Assembly: GCF_900129585.1 (NCBI RefSeq)
Contig: NZ_FQWF01000001.1
Location: 62,001 to 126,000 of the forward strand
Direction of reading: 5' to 3'
Origin: Flavobacterium micromati
GTDB lineage: Bacteria > Bacteroidota > Bacteroidia > Flavobacteriales > Flavobacteriaceae
Length of the DNA: 64,000 nt
Under the pieces are notes generated by a model, which saw nothing but the letters and a program-made list of their open reading frames with translations, did no database searches and was not told the origin of the DNA. This document shows, piece by piece, positions 26,006 to 33,577 of the stretch (the first letter of the stretch is position 1; every line of letters begins with the position of its first letter). The translations under genes and the position numbers were made by a program.

Positions 26006-26782
26006 ATGCAAAACGACCAAGCTATAGGAATCTTTGACTCAGGAATAGGCGGAACATCTATTTGGTCGGCCATTCATCAATTATTACCGAATGAAAAAAC
26101 TATTTACTTAGCGGATAGTATAAATGCTCCATACGGGCAAAAATCTAAAGAAGAAATTATCGCTCTTAGCATAAAAAACACAGAATTTTTGCTTGCTCTA
26201 AATTGTAAATTAATTGTAATTGCATGCAATACGGCAACAACTAACGCTATCAAAGAGTTAAGAACTTTGTACAATGTTCCATTCATAGGAATTGAGCCTG
26301 CCATTAAGCCCGCAGTTACCAAATCTAAAACGCAAATTATAGGAATTCTAGCTACGCAAGGAACTTTAAACAGCGAATTGTTTCATAATACAACAGAAAA
26401 GTATCACGATACAAAAATAATTGAGCAGGTAGGTCACGGACTAGTGCAGTTAATTGAAAAAGGCGACATTGACTCAAACGAAATGACTCAGTTACTTCAT
26501 TCCTACCTCGATCCAATGATAGAAGCAAATATTGACTGTTTGGTTTTGGGTTGTAGTCATTATCCTTATCTAATTCCGCAAATTAGAATGATTTTACCAG
26601 CGCATATTCAAATAATAGACTCAGGTGCAGCAGTAGCTAAACAAACTCAAAAAGTATTGAGGGAAATAGTTGGTTTTGCACCAGAGAATCTTAGCCTACC
26701 TATATTTTATACCAATACTAATCCAAAAGTCTTAAATGAAATATTGGAAGGTAAATACAAAGTGGAATACCAAAGTTTTTAA
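26006..26782 (+). CDS. murI: Glutamate racemase
   Basis: This 258-residue cytoplasmic enzyme interconverts L- and D-glutamate for peptidoglycan. Both catalytic cysteines are visible in their motifs (VIACNTATTNA near residue 74 and VLGCSHYPYL near residue 184). The N-terminal FDSGIGG loop with its aspartate is at residues 10-16, and the YLADSINAPYG segment follows near residue 35. Length is standard. It follows the bamA-ompH operon but has a separate promoter box very close to its start codon. It ends 14 bases before the convergent gamma-carbonic anhydrase gene. Confidence 0.96.
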   Translation: MQNDQAIGIFDSGIGGTSIWSAIHQLLPNEKTIYLADSINAPYGQKSKEEIIALSIKNTEFLLALNCKLIVIACNTATTNAIKELRTLYNVPFIGIEPAIKPAVTKSKTQIIGILATQGTLNSELFHNTTEKYHDTKIIEQVGHGLVQLIEKGDIDSNEMTQLLHSYLDPMIEANIDCLVLGCSHYPYLIPQIRMILPAHIQIIDSGAAVAKQTQKVLREIVGFAPENLSLPIFYTNTNPKVLNEILEGKYKVEYQSF

Positions 26783-26795
26783 AGCAATTATTTTA

Positions 26796-27308
26796 TTACT
26801 CTTTAAACCAACTTGAGTACATCACATAATTATTACTAATTCTTTCAATTTCTCCAGCAAAATTGGATTGATCAATATCTTTGACCTTCTTGGCAGGTAC
26901 ACCAGCCCAAATTGTTCCCGATTCTATAATGGTATTTTGAGTAATCACTGCGCCTGCTGCCACTATAGAATTACTTTCTATTATGCAGTTGTCCATTACA
27001 ATCGCGCCCATCCCTATTAAAACATTGTCATGAACCGTACAACCATGTACAATAGCATTGTGTCCGATAGACACATTATTCCCAATAATTGTGGGATGTT
27101 TTTGATAAGTACAATGGATAACAGCGCCATCTTGAATATTGACTTTGTTTCCTATTTTGATAAAATTTACATCGCCACGAATGACAGCATTAAACCAAAC
27201 ACTACATTGCGCTCCAAAACTTACATCACCAATAATAGTAGCATTTTCAGCAATATAACAATCTTCGGGAATTAGTGGTGATTTACCATTTACTGATTTG
27301 ATTAGCAT
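26796..27308 (-). CDS. Gamma-carbonic anhydrase family protein
   Basis: A 170-residue left-handed beta-helix protein built of hexapeptide repeats. Metal-ligand histidines are conserved: one in AVIHCTYQKH and two five residues apart in SIGHNAIVHG, matching the His triad of Cam-type enzymes. Many bacterial members (YrdA/PaaY-like) have weak or undefined carbonic anhydrase activity, so the reaction is uncertain. There is no signal peptide, so it is cytoplasmic. It is followed upstream (27320) by a PorP/SprF gene with an 11-bp gap on the same strand, so the two may be co-transcribed, though no functional link is evident. Confidence 0.9.
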   Translation of the reverse strand: MLIKSVNGKSPLIPEDCYIAENATIIGDVSFGAQCSVWFNAVIRGDVNFIKIGNKVNIQDGAVIHCTYQKHPTIIGNNVSIGHNAIVHGCTVHDNVLIGMGAIVMDNCIIESNSIVAAGAVITQNTIIESGTIWAGVPAKKVKDIDQSNFAGEIERISNNYVMYSSWFKE

Positions 27309-27319
27309 AATAGATGAGA

Positions 27320-28318
27320 TTAATTTATCGCAGGACAGTTACATTCATATTTTGCAGGTTTACAAAACAAATCAATTCCTAATGTAATTTGGTGGTAAGC
27401 CCCGTTATCAAACTTAACCGCTCCTGAAAGTTGAGAATAGGTATAAGCAAACATGAATTTATTAAAATTAACACCTACTATTGGCGTTATATATTGTAGT
27501 TTTTGTGATGTTACTACACCTCCATTTAAAAATTCAGCTCCATCAAAACTTCGGCGATAAGATAATCCAGCCCACAACCGCCCAAAGTCCATGTTTTTAT
27601 ATGCTTTCATATTTACATCAATCGCTTTCTCTCTGGTCTTTTCGACCGTTTGAAATAAGAGGGAAGGTTCCCATAACATTTTATCACGATCACCAAAAAT
27701 GTATCCTACACTTAGTAAGTACTTCCTTAAATTATCACTTTCAAATTCAGTGTAAATATTTCGTCTTGTTTCTACCGCATTTTTAACTGTTGCATGTGCA
27801 TAAAAATCTAAAAAATTATAAGAAGCGCCAAAATCAACATTAAAGTAGGCGTCTTTTTGAACTATCGTACCGTTAATTATAGGATCGAAATTACCAGATT
27901 GCAAAAATTCGGTCTCATCTAATAGACTTTGAATAAAACCAGCACTTATACCAAATGATAATTGATTTAAATCTATATCGTCGCGCGAAAACATTAAATG
28001 ATAAGCATAAGTTAACTTAATTCCTTTTTGGGAATGATAACCATTTTTATCATTAAATAAGATCACGCCTGCTCCTGCTTTTTCACTTACTCGACCATTA
28101 AAACTAAGCGTTTGTAACTCCGGAGCGTCAGCTTGATCAAACCATTGTTTACGTCCTGTAAATCGTACTTTAGCACAATTAGCGGCTCCAGCCATAGATG
28201 GATGTATCAGGTAATAGTTATCAGTAAGGTAATCCGAATACACTGGGATTCCCTCCTGCGAAAAAGAAAAAAAACTTATGAAAAATAGAACAGTAAAAAC
28301 TTTATATTTAAAATACAT
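27320..28318 (-). CDS. PorP/SprF family type IX secretion membrane protein
   Basis: A 332-residue outer-membrane protein with a signal peptide ending near FFSFSQ. It has the family opening GIPVYSDYLTDNYYLIHPSMAGAA, then KVRFTGRKQWFDQADAPELQ, and a C-terminal strand LGIDLFCKPAKYECNC. PorP/SprF proteins act with the type IX secretion system; SprF is needed to export the adhesin SprB in F. johnsoniae, and relatives are usually encoded beside a large secreted adhesin. Here no adhesin gene is adjacent: neighbours are a carbonic anhydrase-like gene and an nfu gene. It may serve a cargo encoded elsewhere. sprA, coding for the translocon, is in the same window at 50503. Confidence 0.92.
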   Translation of the reverse strand: MYFKYKVFTVLFFISFFSFSQEGIPVYSDYLTDNYYLIHPSMAGAANCAKVRFTGRKQWFDQADAPELQTLSFNGRVSEKAGAGVILFNDKNGYHSQKGIKLTYAYHLMFSRDDIDLNQLSFGISAGFIQSLLDETEFLQSGNFDPIINGTIVQKDAYFNVDFGASYNFLDFYAHATVKNAVETRRNIYTEFESDNLRKYLLSVGYIFGDRDKMLWEPSLLFQTVEKTREKAIDVNMKAYKNMDFGRLWAGLSYRRSFDGAEFLNGGVVTSQKLQYITPIVGVNFNKFMFAYTYSQLSGAVKFDNGAYHQITLGIDLFCKPAKYECNCPAIN

Positions 28319-28454
28319 TGAAAATCAGTTTAGTAACGTGCAGAATTACATTTATAAAATAGTCAATAAAAAATAAATAATTTCCTTAGACTAAAATAAA
28401 GTTAATTTATTCATTAAAAAACCAAATATAGTTATTCGTGGAAAATAACTTTAC

Positions 28455-28462
28455 TAAATTTG
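28455..28462 (+). promoter_or_regulatory. Promoter -7 box for the nfu gene
   Basis: TAAATTTG matches TAnnTTTG exactly, 17 nt before the ATG at 28480. It lies in the 161-bp gap divergent from the PorP/SprF gene. Confidence 0.5.
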
Positions 28463-28479
28463 TAGAAATTTGAAAAATC

Positions 28480-29379
28480 ATGAGCAAAGTTATCATAAAA
28501 GAGACACAAAACCCAACAATATTAAAGTTTGAATTCCAAGACTTTATCACTCAAAACGAAAGTTTTGAATTTAAAAACATCGATGAAGCAAAAGCATCAC
28601 CATTAGCGCAGCAATTGTTCTATTTACCTTTTGTAAAAACAATTTATATCTCGGGTAATTTTATAGCAGTCGAAAAGTACAGCATCGTCGAATGGGATGA
28701 TGTGAAAATTGAAGTGGCAGAACAGATAGAAAAATTTGTAACTGAAGGTGGTAAGATTATCACAATAGATGAAAATAAAGCTAAAAAGCAACCAGTAACA
28801 GTATATGGTGAAACAACGCCAAATCCATCTGCGCTTAAATTTGTAGTTAGTAAAATGCTAACCAAAAATGCAATTGAGTTCAAAAATATTGATCAAACTG
28901 CATCGTCACCACTAGCAAAAGAATTATTTAAATTTCCTTACGTAAAAGAAATCTTCATTGACGAAAATTATATTTCAGTAACTAAATACGAAATAAATGA
29001 CTGGCAAGAGATTACATTAGAATTACGTAGTTTTATAAAACAATTTATTGAGAATGGTGGAACTGTCCTTGATGATAATTATGTTGCAACAGTTGCCGCC
29101 AAAGAAGAAACGAAAGCTAAGGAATTTGAGCATTTAGATGTTACTTCACAACAAATAATAAACATTTTAGAAGAATATGTGAAACCGGCAGTTCAAGCTG
29201 ATGGAGGAAATATTGCTTTTGATTCATATAATGAAGAAGATAAATTAGTTAAAGTGATCTTACAAGGCGCTTGCAGCGGTTGCCCATCATCAACGTTTAC
29301 ATTAAAAAGCGGAATAGAAAATATGTTAAAAAGTATGTTAAACGATGAAAGTATAAAAGTTGAAGCAATAAACGCTTAA
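28480..29379 (+). CDS. NifU/NfuA-like Fe-S scaffold protein with duplicated N-terminal domain
   Basis: A 299-residue cytoplasmic protein. Residues ~1-92 and ~106-200 are two copies of the Nfu N-terminal domain. Copy one reads ETQNPTILKFEF ... FKNIDEAKASPLAQQLFYLP, copy two ETTPNPSALKFVV ... FKNIDQTASSPLAKELFKFP. The second keeps the usual TPNP start better. Residues ~218-295 are the NifU C-terminal domain, with the cluster-binding CxxC at C265 and C268 (GACSGCPSS). Nfu proteins carry [4Fe-4S] clusters to target enzymes. Most have one N-terminal domain, so this is an internal duplication. It has its own promoter and terminator, so it is monocistronic. Confidence 0.93.
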   Translation: MSKVIIKETQNPTILKFEFQDFITQNESFEFKNIDEAKASPLAQQLFYLPFVKTIYISGNFIAVEKYSIVEWDDVKIEVAEQIEKFVTEGGKIITIDENKAKKQPVTVYGETTPNPSALKFVVSKMLTKNAIEFKNIDQTASSPLAKELFKFPYVKEIFIDENYISVTKYEINDWQEITLELRSFIKQFIENGGTVLDDNYVATVAAKEETKAKEFEHLDVTSQQIINILEEYVKPAVQADGGNIAFDSYNEEDKLVKVILQGACSGCPSSTFTLKSGIENMLKSMLNDESIKVEAINA

Positions 29380-29514
29380 TATTGTTAACACAAAGAAATA
29401 AGCCTACTGAAATACAAAAAAGTTAAAATCACTTAATACGTTTAGTTTTAAAAATATGATTTTAGTTTACAATTAAAATTTTAATACCATATTTTTAGTT
29501 AAATATAAAAAAGC

Positions 29515-29547
29515 AAGCGCCTCTGCCAAATGAGGCGCTTTTTATTT
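29515..29547 (+). terminator. Intrinsic terminator after nfu
   Basis: AAGCGCCTC (29515-29523) pairs perfectly with GAGGCGCTT (29532-29540), followed by T-rich sequence. It is 135 nt after the stop codon. Confidence 0.85.
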
Positions 29548-29807
29548 GATCAAATTATGATCTAAATCTTTTTTCCTAAAGTCAAAAGCTATCAAAAAAT
29601 GAGAATTACTGAAGATTTTCCATGGGTAAATTTAAGTAAATATTTTGTCCCTATTTCGTTTACTCCGCTGTAGATTAAAAGTAAACATTATCATATTTAC
29701 GGTGCCTAAATTATTTTAGATGCTGATAATCAGTAAATTAATAATAAAAAGTGACCTAAATTTAAAAAAAATGATTACTATTGCTACTCTAATTAAATAA
29801 AATAGCC
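29548..29807. other. A/T-rich intergenic region without recognisable gene
   Basis: The nfu-to-29808 gap is 428 nt in all. Beyond the terminator I see no ORF above about 20 codons with plausible composition, no hairpin of note and no tRNA-like fold. It presumably carries the promoter of the gene at 29808; no exact TAnnTTTG box is placed well. Confidence 0.5.
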
Positions 29808-30527
29808 ATGGGAGTTTCATCATTTTTAAAAAATTTATTTGGCTCAGCCAAAGGAACCGCTACCACCTTGACAAACAAAGCGGATGATTCGTTTATACAA
29901 ACGAAGGAAAAACTCAGACCGTATCTTGAAAAAGTTGAAGATTACACAGTAGATGTGATCGAAAAAGCAAGAGAAACAGTAGCACCTTATCTTGATAAAG
30001 CAGAATTATTAGCACAAGAAACTTTCGTAAATGTCAAAGAATCGGCAGGTCCTTATATTGAAAAAACGAAAAGTTTTGCAACGGAAAGTTTTGAAACGAT
30101 AAAAGAAAATGCAGCACCAATTGTTGAAAACATCGAATCTTTAGCAACTCAAACTAAAGAGAAAGTAAATGAATACGCTGATAAAGCAGAGGAAATACTC
30201 GAAAATATTAAAAGTAATTTTGATGATAAAGCGGAAACAAACGCAACAATTGCAAATGCTGCGGCCGATATTGAAGTTATAAAAACAGAAAGTATAGAAC
30301 AAGTTCTAGATAAAAGTGAAATTGTTGCTGACAGTTTTGATAATGCAGCTCTTGAGACCTCTCAAAAGTTAGCAGACTTCCCTGAAAATAATAAAAACCG
30401 TATTGTAGAAAATGTACAAGAAATAAAGTACAACAATGAAGTTGAGATGAATAATTCTGCCTCAACTGAAAATCTATCAAAGAAAACTGATGATTTTATT
30501 AAAGATAGTGAAACAAAAGCCACCTAA
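29808..30527 (+). CDS. Amphipathic helical repeat protein (YtxH/apolipoprotein-like)
   Basis: A 239-residue protein with no signal peptide and almost no aromatic residues. The first ~135 residues consist of degenerate repeats of about 22-33 residues, recurring as KLRPYLEKVEDYTVDVIEKA, TVAPYLDKAELLAQETFVNV and SAGPYIEKTKSFATESFETI. Each has a Pro-Tyr/Ile break and an amphipathic helix rich in Lys, Glu, Ala and Thr. This pattern resembles YtxH-like, LEA-like or apolipoprotein-like helical proteins that bind membranes or protect against stress. The C-terminal third is acidic and probably disordered. No enzyme motif is seen. It is followed by mscS, consistent with, but not proving, an osmotic-stress link. 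Confidence 0.75.
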   Translation: MGVSSFLKNLFGSAKGTATTLTNKADDSFIQTKEKLRPYLEKVEDYTVDVIEKARETVAPYLDKAELLAQETFVNVKESAGPYIEKTKSFATESFETIKENAAPIVENIESLATQTKEKVNEYADKAEEILENIKSNFDDKAETNATIANAAADIEVIKTESIEQVLDKSEIVADSFDNAALETSQKLADFPENNKNRIVENVQEIKYNNEVEMNNSASTENLSKKTDDFIKDSETKAT

Positions 30528-30610
30528 ACACAAGAGCACTTGTAAATTTATTGACTAACGGTACATTCCAATTTTAAAGAATAATAATTGTATTTTTGTA
30601 TAACAAAGTA

Positions 30611-30637
30611 AACCTTCTCATCTTGAGAAGGTTTTTT
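30611..30637 (+). terminator. Hairpin terminator just upstream of mscS
   Basis: AACCTTCTCA (30611-30620) pairs perfectly with TGAGAAGGTT (30624-30633) around a three-base loop, then TTTT. It lies 83 nt after the stop of the helical repeat gene and 15 nt before the mscS start. A -7-like TATTTTTG at 30591-30598 lies just before it. Confidence 0.82.
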
Positions 30638-30651
30638 ATTAAATAAAAAAA

Positions 30652-31488
30652 ATGAATTTAGATCCAAACCAAGTAACAACATACGCTAACACTTTCATAA
30701 ATGTTTTAATAGATTACTCACCAAAACTAATATCTGCTTTTGTGATATTATTTGTTGGTCTTTACGCGGTCCGATTAATCAACAGGTTTATTAGAAGAGT
30801 TATGATTAAAAGGAATTTAGAGCCAACATTAACTAACTTTCTTGCCGACCTTTTACTTTGGGTTTTACGAGTTATACTCTTTGTATCTTTTATATCTAAG
30901 TTGGGAATAGAAACTTCTTCATTTGTTGCAATTTTAGGGGCAATGGGTTTGGCTGTTGGTCTATCCTTGCAAGGTTCGCTTTCGAATTTTGCAGGCGGAA
31001 TGTTAATCATACTTTTTAAACCTATTAAAGTGGGCGATTTCATCGAAGCTCAAGGAGTAAGTGGAACGGTAAACGAAATTCAAATATTTGTAACTAAATT
31101 AATCACCACAAATAATCAAACGATTTTTATTCCAAATGGCTCATTATCAAATGGCAATATCATCAATTATTCGATGGAACAAATTCGAAGAGCTGATTTA
31201 ACAATCGCCATCTCTTATGCAACAAATATTAAAGAAGCCATAGAAATTATTAAAGTCGTATTAAAAAGCAATCCCAAAGTTTTACAAACTCCAGCTGCAG
31301 ATGTTTCTGTTAAAAATTTAACAGATAGCGCTATTCAGATAGCCGTTCGACCTTGGGCAACAAATGAAGATTTTTGGACAATGTATGCAGAAACATTGCA
31401 AAATTGTAAAGAAGCTTTCGACGAAGCTGGTATTAGGATTCAGCCGTTTGTAACAGAATCTTCTTATACTCACAAATCACTAGAATAG
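30652..31488 (+). CDS. mscS: Small-conductance mechanosensitive channel (MscS family)
   Basis: A 278-residue inner-membrane protein with three N-terminal transmembrane segments (about residues 22-45, 60-85, 90-120). The pore helix region SFVAILGAMGLAVGLSLQGS leads into the MscS beta domain with NFAGGMLIILFKPIKVGDFI near residue 110-125. The C-terminal alpha/beta part ends around 270. The channel opens on membrane tension and releases solutes after osmotic downshock. Size matches the minimal MscS class. The start ATG 30652 lies immediately after a terminator hairpin, so its promoter must lie within or just before that hairpin, or expression depends on read-through. Confidence 0.93.
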   Translation: MNLDPNQVTTYANTFINVLIDYSPKLISAFVILFVGLYAVRLINRFIRRVMIKRNLEPTLTNFLADLLLWVLRVILFVSFISKLGIETSSFVAILGAMGLAVGLSLQGSLSNFAGGMLIILFKPIKVGDFIEAQGVSGTVNEIQIFVTKLITTNNQTIFIPNGSLSNGNIINYSMEQIRRADLTIAISYATNIKEAIEIIKVVLKSNPKVLQTPAADVSVKNLTDSAIQIAVRPWATNEDFWTMYAETLQNCKEAFDEAGIRIQPFVTESSYTHKSLE

Positions 31489-31515
31489 AAACAACGATAC
31501 TAATCAACCTGCGAA

Positions 31516-32184
31516 CTACTTAGTTGATGTTGTAATAAGAAAATCTTTTAAGTAATATGGTTCAAAATAAGCAACATCCACAGTGTCGTTTTCTAAATGT
31601 TTTATGTAACTCAATTTACTCATTTCCTTTGCAGAAGGAAATACAATGTTTTCCAAGAAAATATGATTACTTTGTGTCAAAAATGGCTTACATTTTGCTG
31701 CACAATCTCCTACAAAATAAATTTTTTCTTTTATATCATGAAAGGAATTTTCAGTAATAATTTCTGCTCTAACTTCTCTAGTTTTTTTAAAATCTGGACT
31801 AAAAATAGCACTGTATACTTCCATCCTACGAGCATCAATCATAGGAATTATTACCCCATCAGAAATAGATGCTTGTTGAGCTAAGACTTGCAAGGTGTCA
31901 ATTGCAATCAACGGAATCCCCAATGAAAAGCAAAGTCCTTTTGCAGCAGAAACTCCTATTCTTAGTCCTGTATAAGAGCCAGGTCCTTGACTAACTGCAA
32001 CCGCAGTCAAATCACTAATATTTATCGACGCTTTATTAATAACTTCCTCAATAAAAACATGAAGGCGTTCTGCATGCGAATATCCTTCCTCAGCAATTTC
32101 TCTAGAGGAAATAGTAATCCCATTGTATGCAAGTGAAACAGAGCAATTTTTTGTTGCTGTTTCTATGTTAAGTATGTGTGCCAA
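31516..32184 (-). CDS. tsaB: tRNA threonylcarbamoyladenosine biosynthesis protein TsaB
   Basis: A 222-residue cytoplasmic protein of the ASKHA fold. It has the N-terminal phosphate-1-like segment ILNIETATKNCSVSLA and the conserved GPGSYTGLRIGVSAAKGL block near residue 70. TsaB partners with TsaD and TsaE to make the universal t6A37 modification of ANN-decoding tRNAs. Length is slightly below E. coli TsaB. It lies downstream of the efflux operon on the same strand, but a 13-bp hairpin at 32205-32242 separates them, so it is probably expressed independently. Its 3' end converges with mscS, 27 bases apart. Confidence 0.94.
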   Translation of the reverse strand: MAHILNIETATKNCSVSLAYNGITISSREIAEEGYSHAERLHVFIEEVINKASINISDLTAVAVSQGPGSYTGLRIGVSAAKGLCFSLGIPLIAIDTLQVLAQQASISDGVIIPMIDARRMEVYSAIFSPDFKKTREVRAEIITENSFHDIKEKIYFVGDCAAKCKPFLTQSNHIFLENIVFPSAKEMSKLSYIKHLENDTVDVAYFEPYYLKDFLITTSTK

Positions 32185-32204
32185 TACCGTAATATATTAA
32201 AAAA

Positions 32205-32242
32205 TGAAAATCACAATTATAAAAAAGTATTTATAATTGTGA
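32205..32242 (-). terminator. Terminator after the efflux operon
   Basis: TCACAATTATAAA (32211-32223) pairs perfectly over 13 bp with TTTATAATTGTGA (32230-32242). On the minus strand it is followed by TTTTCATTTTTT. Confidence 0.75.
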
Positions 32243-32268
32243 TCAAAGAAAGTATTTTTATCTAAGCA

Positions 32269-33570
32269 TTACTTCTTACTTTTGACTTTATCAATATCAG
32301 TTTTTAGGGCAACTTTATCACCAGAATTTAAGTCCTTGGTAACAGTCGCGTACGGTCCAGTGATAACGACATCTCCTTTTTGTAGTCCTGACAGAACTTC
32401 AATATTTGTATCGTCTTGAATTCCTGTTTTTATAATTCTGATTTTTGCTTTATCGCCTACTTTTACAAAAACACATTCAAATTTTTTATCGCTTTTTGGC
32501 GCTTCATTTTTCTGGTCGGATTCGTCAGTTACAACTATATTTTTTACAGCAGCTGTGTCTGATTTTACCACCACAGAACTAATGGGCACTGACAAAACAT
32601 TACTTTTTGTTTGTGTGATTATATCAACAGTCGCCGTCATTCCTGGTCGAAAAGGTGAATAGGTATCAGGCTTTCCTACTAAAAGATCTTGGTATGATTC
32701 TTTCAAAATTCTAACTTTTACTTTAAAATTTGTCACTTGGTCAGCCGTAAGAGTTGAACTTGCCGAATTAGAAATACTTGTAACGGTTCCTTTAAATTGT
32801 TTTTTTAAATACGCATCTACTTCAACATTTGCCTCATCGCCTACTTTAATTTTTACAATGTCATTTTCATTGACATCTACTTCAACCTCCATATTATTTA
32901 GGTTGGCTACTCTTAAAATTTCAGTTCCGGTCATCTGTTGCGTTCCTAAAACGCGCTCGCCTAATTCCACATTCAACATTGAAATAGTACCATCAGCAGG
33001 AGCGTAAATTGTTGTACGCCCTAAATTATCTTTTGCCTCATTTACTGTAGCCGATGCGCTTTGAACATTAAAATATGCATTTTGCTTAGCCGCTTTGGCA
33101 ACTTCGTATGATCCAATTGACTTGTCCCAATCTGCTCTGGAGATAATTCCTTTGTCAAATAAAGTTTTGTTTCGGTCATAATTAGCTTTTGATTCTTTAA
33201 AAGAAGCATCTGCCTGATTTAAATTTGCTTTCGTTCCTGATAAGTTAGAAACCGATCTATTGTATCCAGAAGTATATAAATCTGGATTTATTTTAACTAA
33301 TAAATCTCCTTTTTTAACTACTTGTCCTTCTTTAACATTTAATGAGATAATTTCACCTGAAACTTCCGATGATATTTTTACTTGAATCTCTGGTTGAATT
33401 TTTCCAGTTGCCGAAACCGTTTCGACAATTGTCATTGGGTTAACATTTGCAATTTCAATTTCTGTGCCTTTGTCCTTGTTGCCTATAATACCAGTTTTGG
33501 AAAGTATAACCAGACTTGCGATAATTACTACAGCTCCGCCTATTAGAATATAAATTGTTTTTTTTGACAT
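32269..33570 (-). CDS. Periplasmic adaptor (membrane fusion) protein, MacA-type
   Basis: About 433 residues from ATG 33570 (MSKKTIYILIGGAVVI); the start in the longer frame would overlap the tolC-like gene. One N-terminal membrane anchor is followed by a lipoyl/barrel-sandwich domain (EGQVVKKGDLLVKINPDLY), a coiled-coil hairpin (about residues 105-185), a second lipoyl half (TIYAPADGTISMLNVELGER) and beta-barrel domains. Such adaptors link an inner-membrane transporter with a TolC channel. It is the last gene of the six-gene efflux operon, which also encodes a second, shorter adaptor at 35098. A C-terminal region with an acidic/Lys-rich insertion (DESDQKNEAPKSDKKFE) is unusual for the family. 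Confidence 0.92.
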   Translation of the reverse strand: MSKKTIYILIGGAVVIIASLVILSKTGIIGNKDKGTEIEIANVNPMTIVETVSATGKIQPEIQVKISSEVSGEIISLNVKEGQVVKKGDLLVKINPDLYTSGYNRSVSNLSGTKANLNQADASFKESKANYDRNKTLFDKGIISRADWDKSIGSYEVAKAAKQNAYFNVQSASATVNEAKDNLGRTTIYAPADGTISMLNVELGERVLGTQQMTGTEILRVANLNNMEVEVDVNENDIVKIKVGDEANVEVDAYLKKQFKGTVTSISNSASSTLTADQVTNFKVKVRILKESYQDLLVGKPDTYSPFRPGMTATVDIITQTKSNVLSVPISSVVVKSDTAAVKNIVVTDESDQKNEAPKSDKKFECVFVKVGDKAKIRIIKTGIQDDTNIEVLSGLQKGDVVITGPYATVTKDLNSGDKVALKTDIDKVKSKK

Positions 33571-33577
33571 AATAAAT

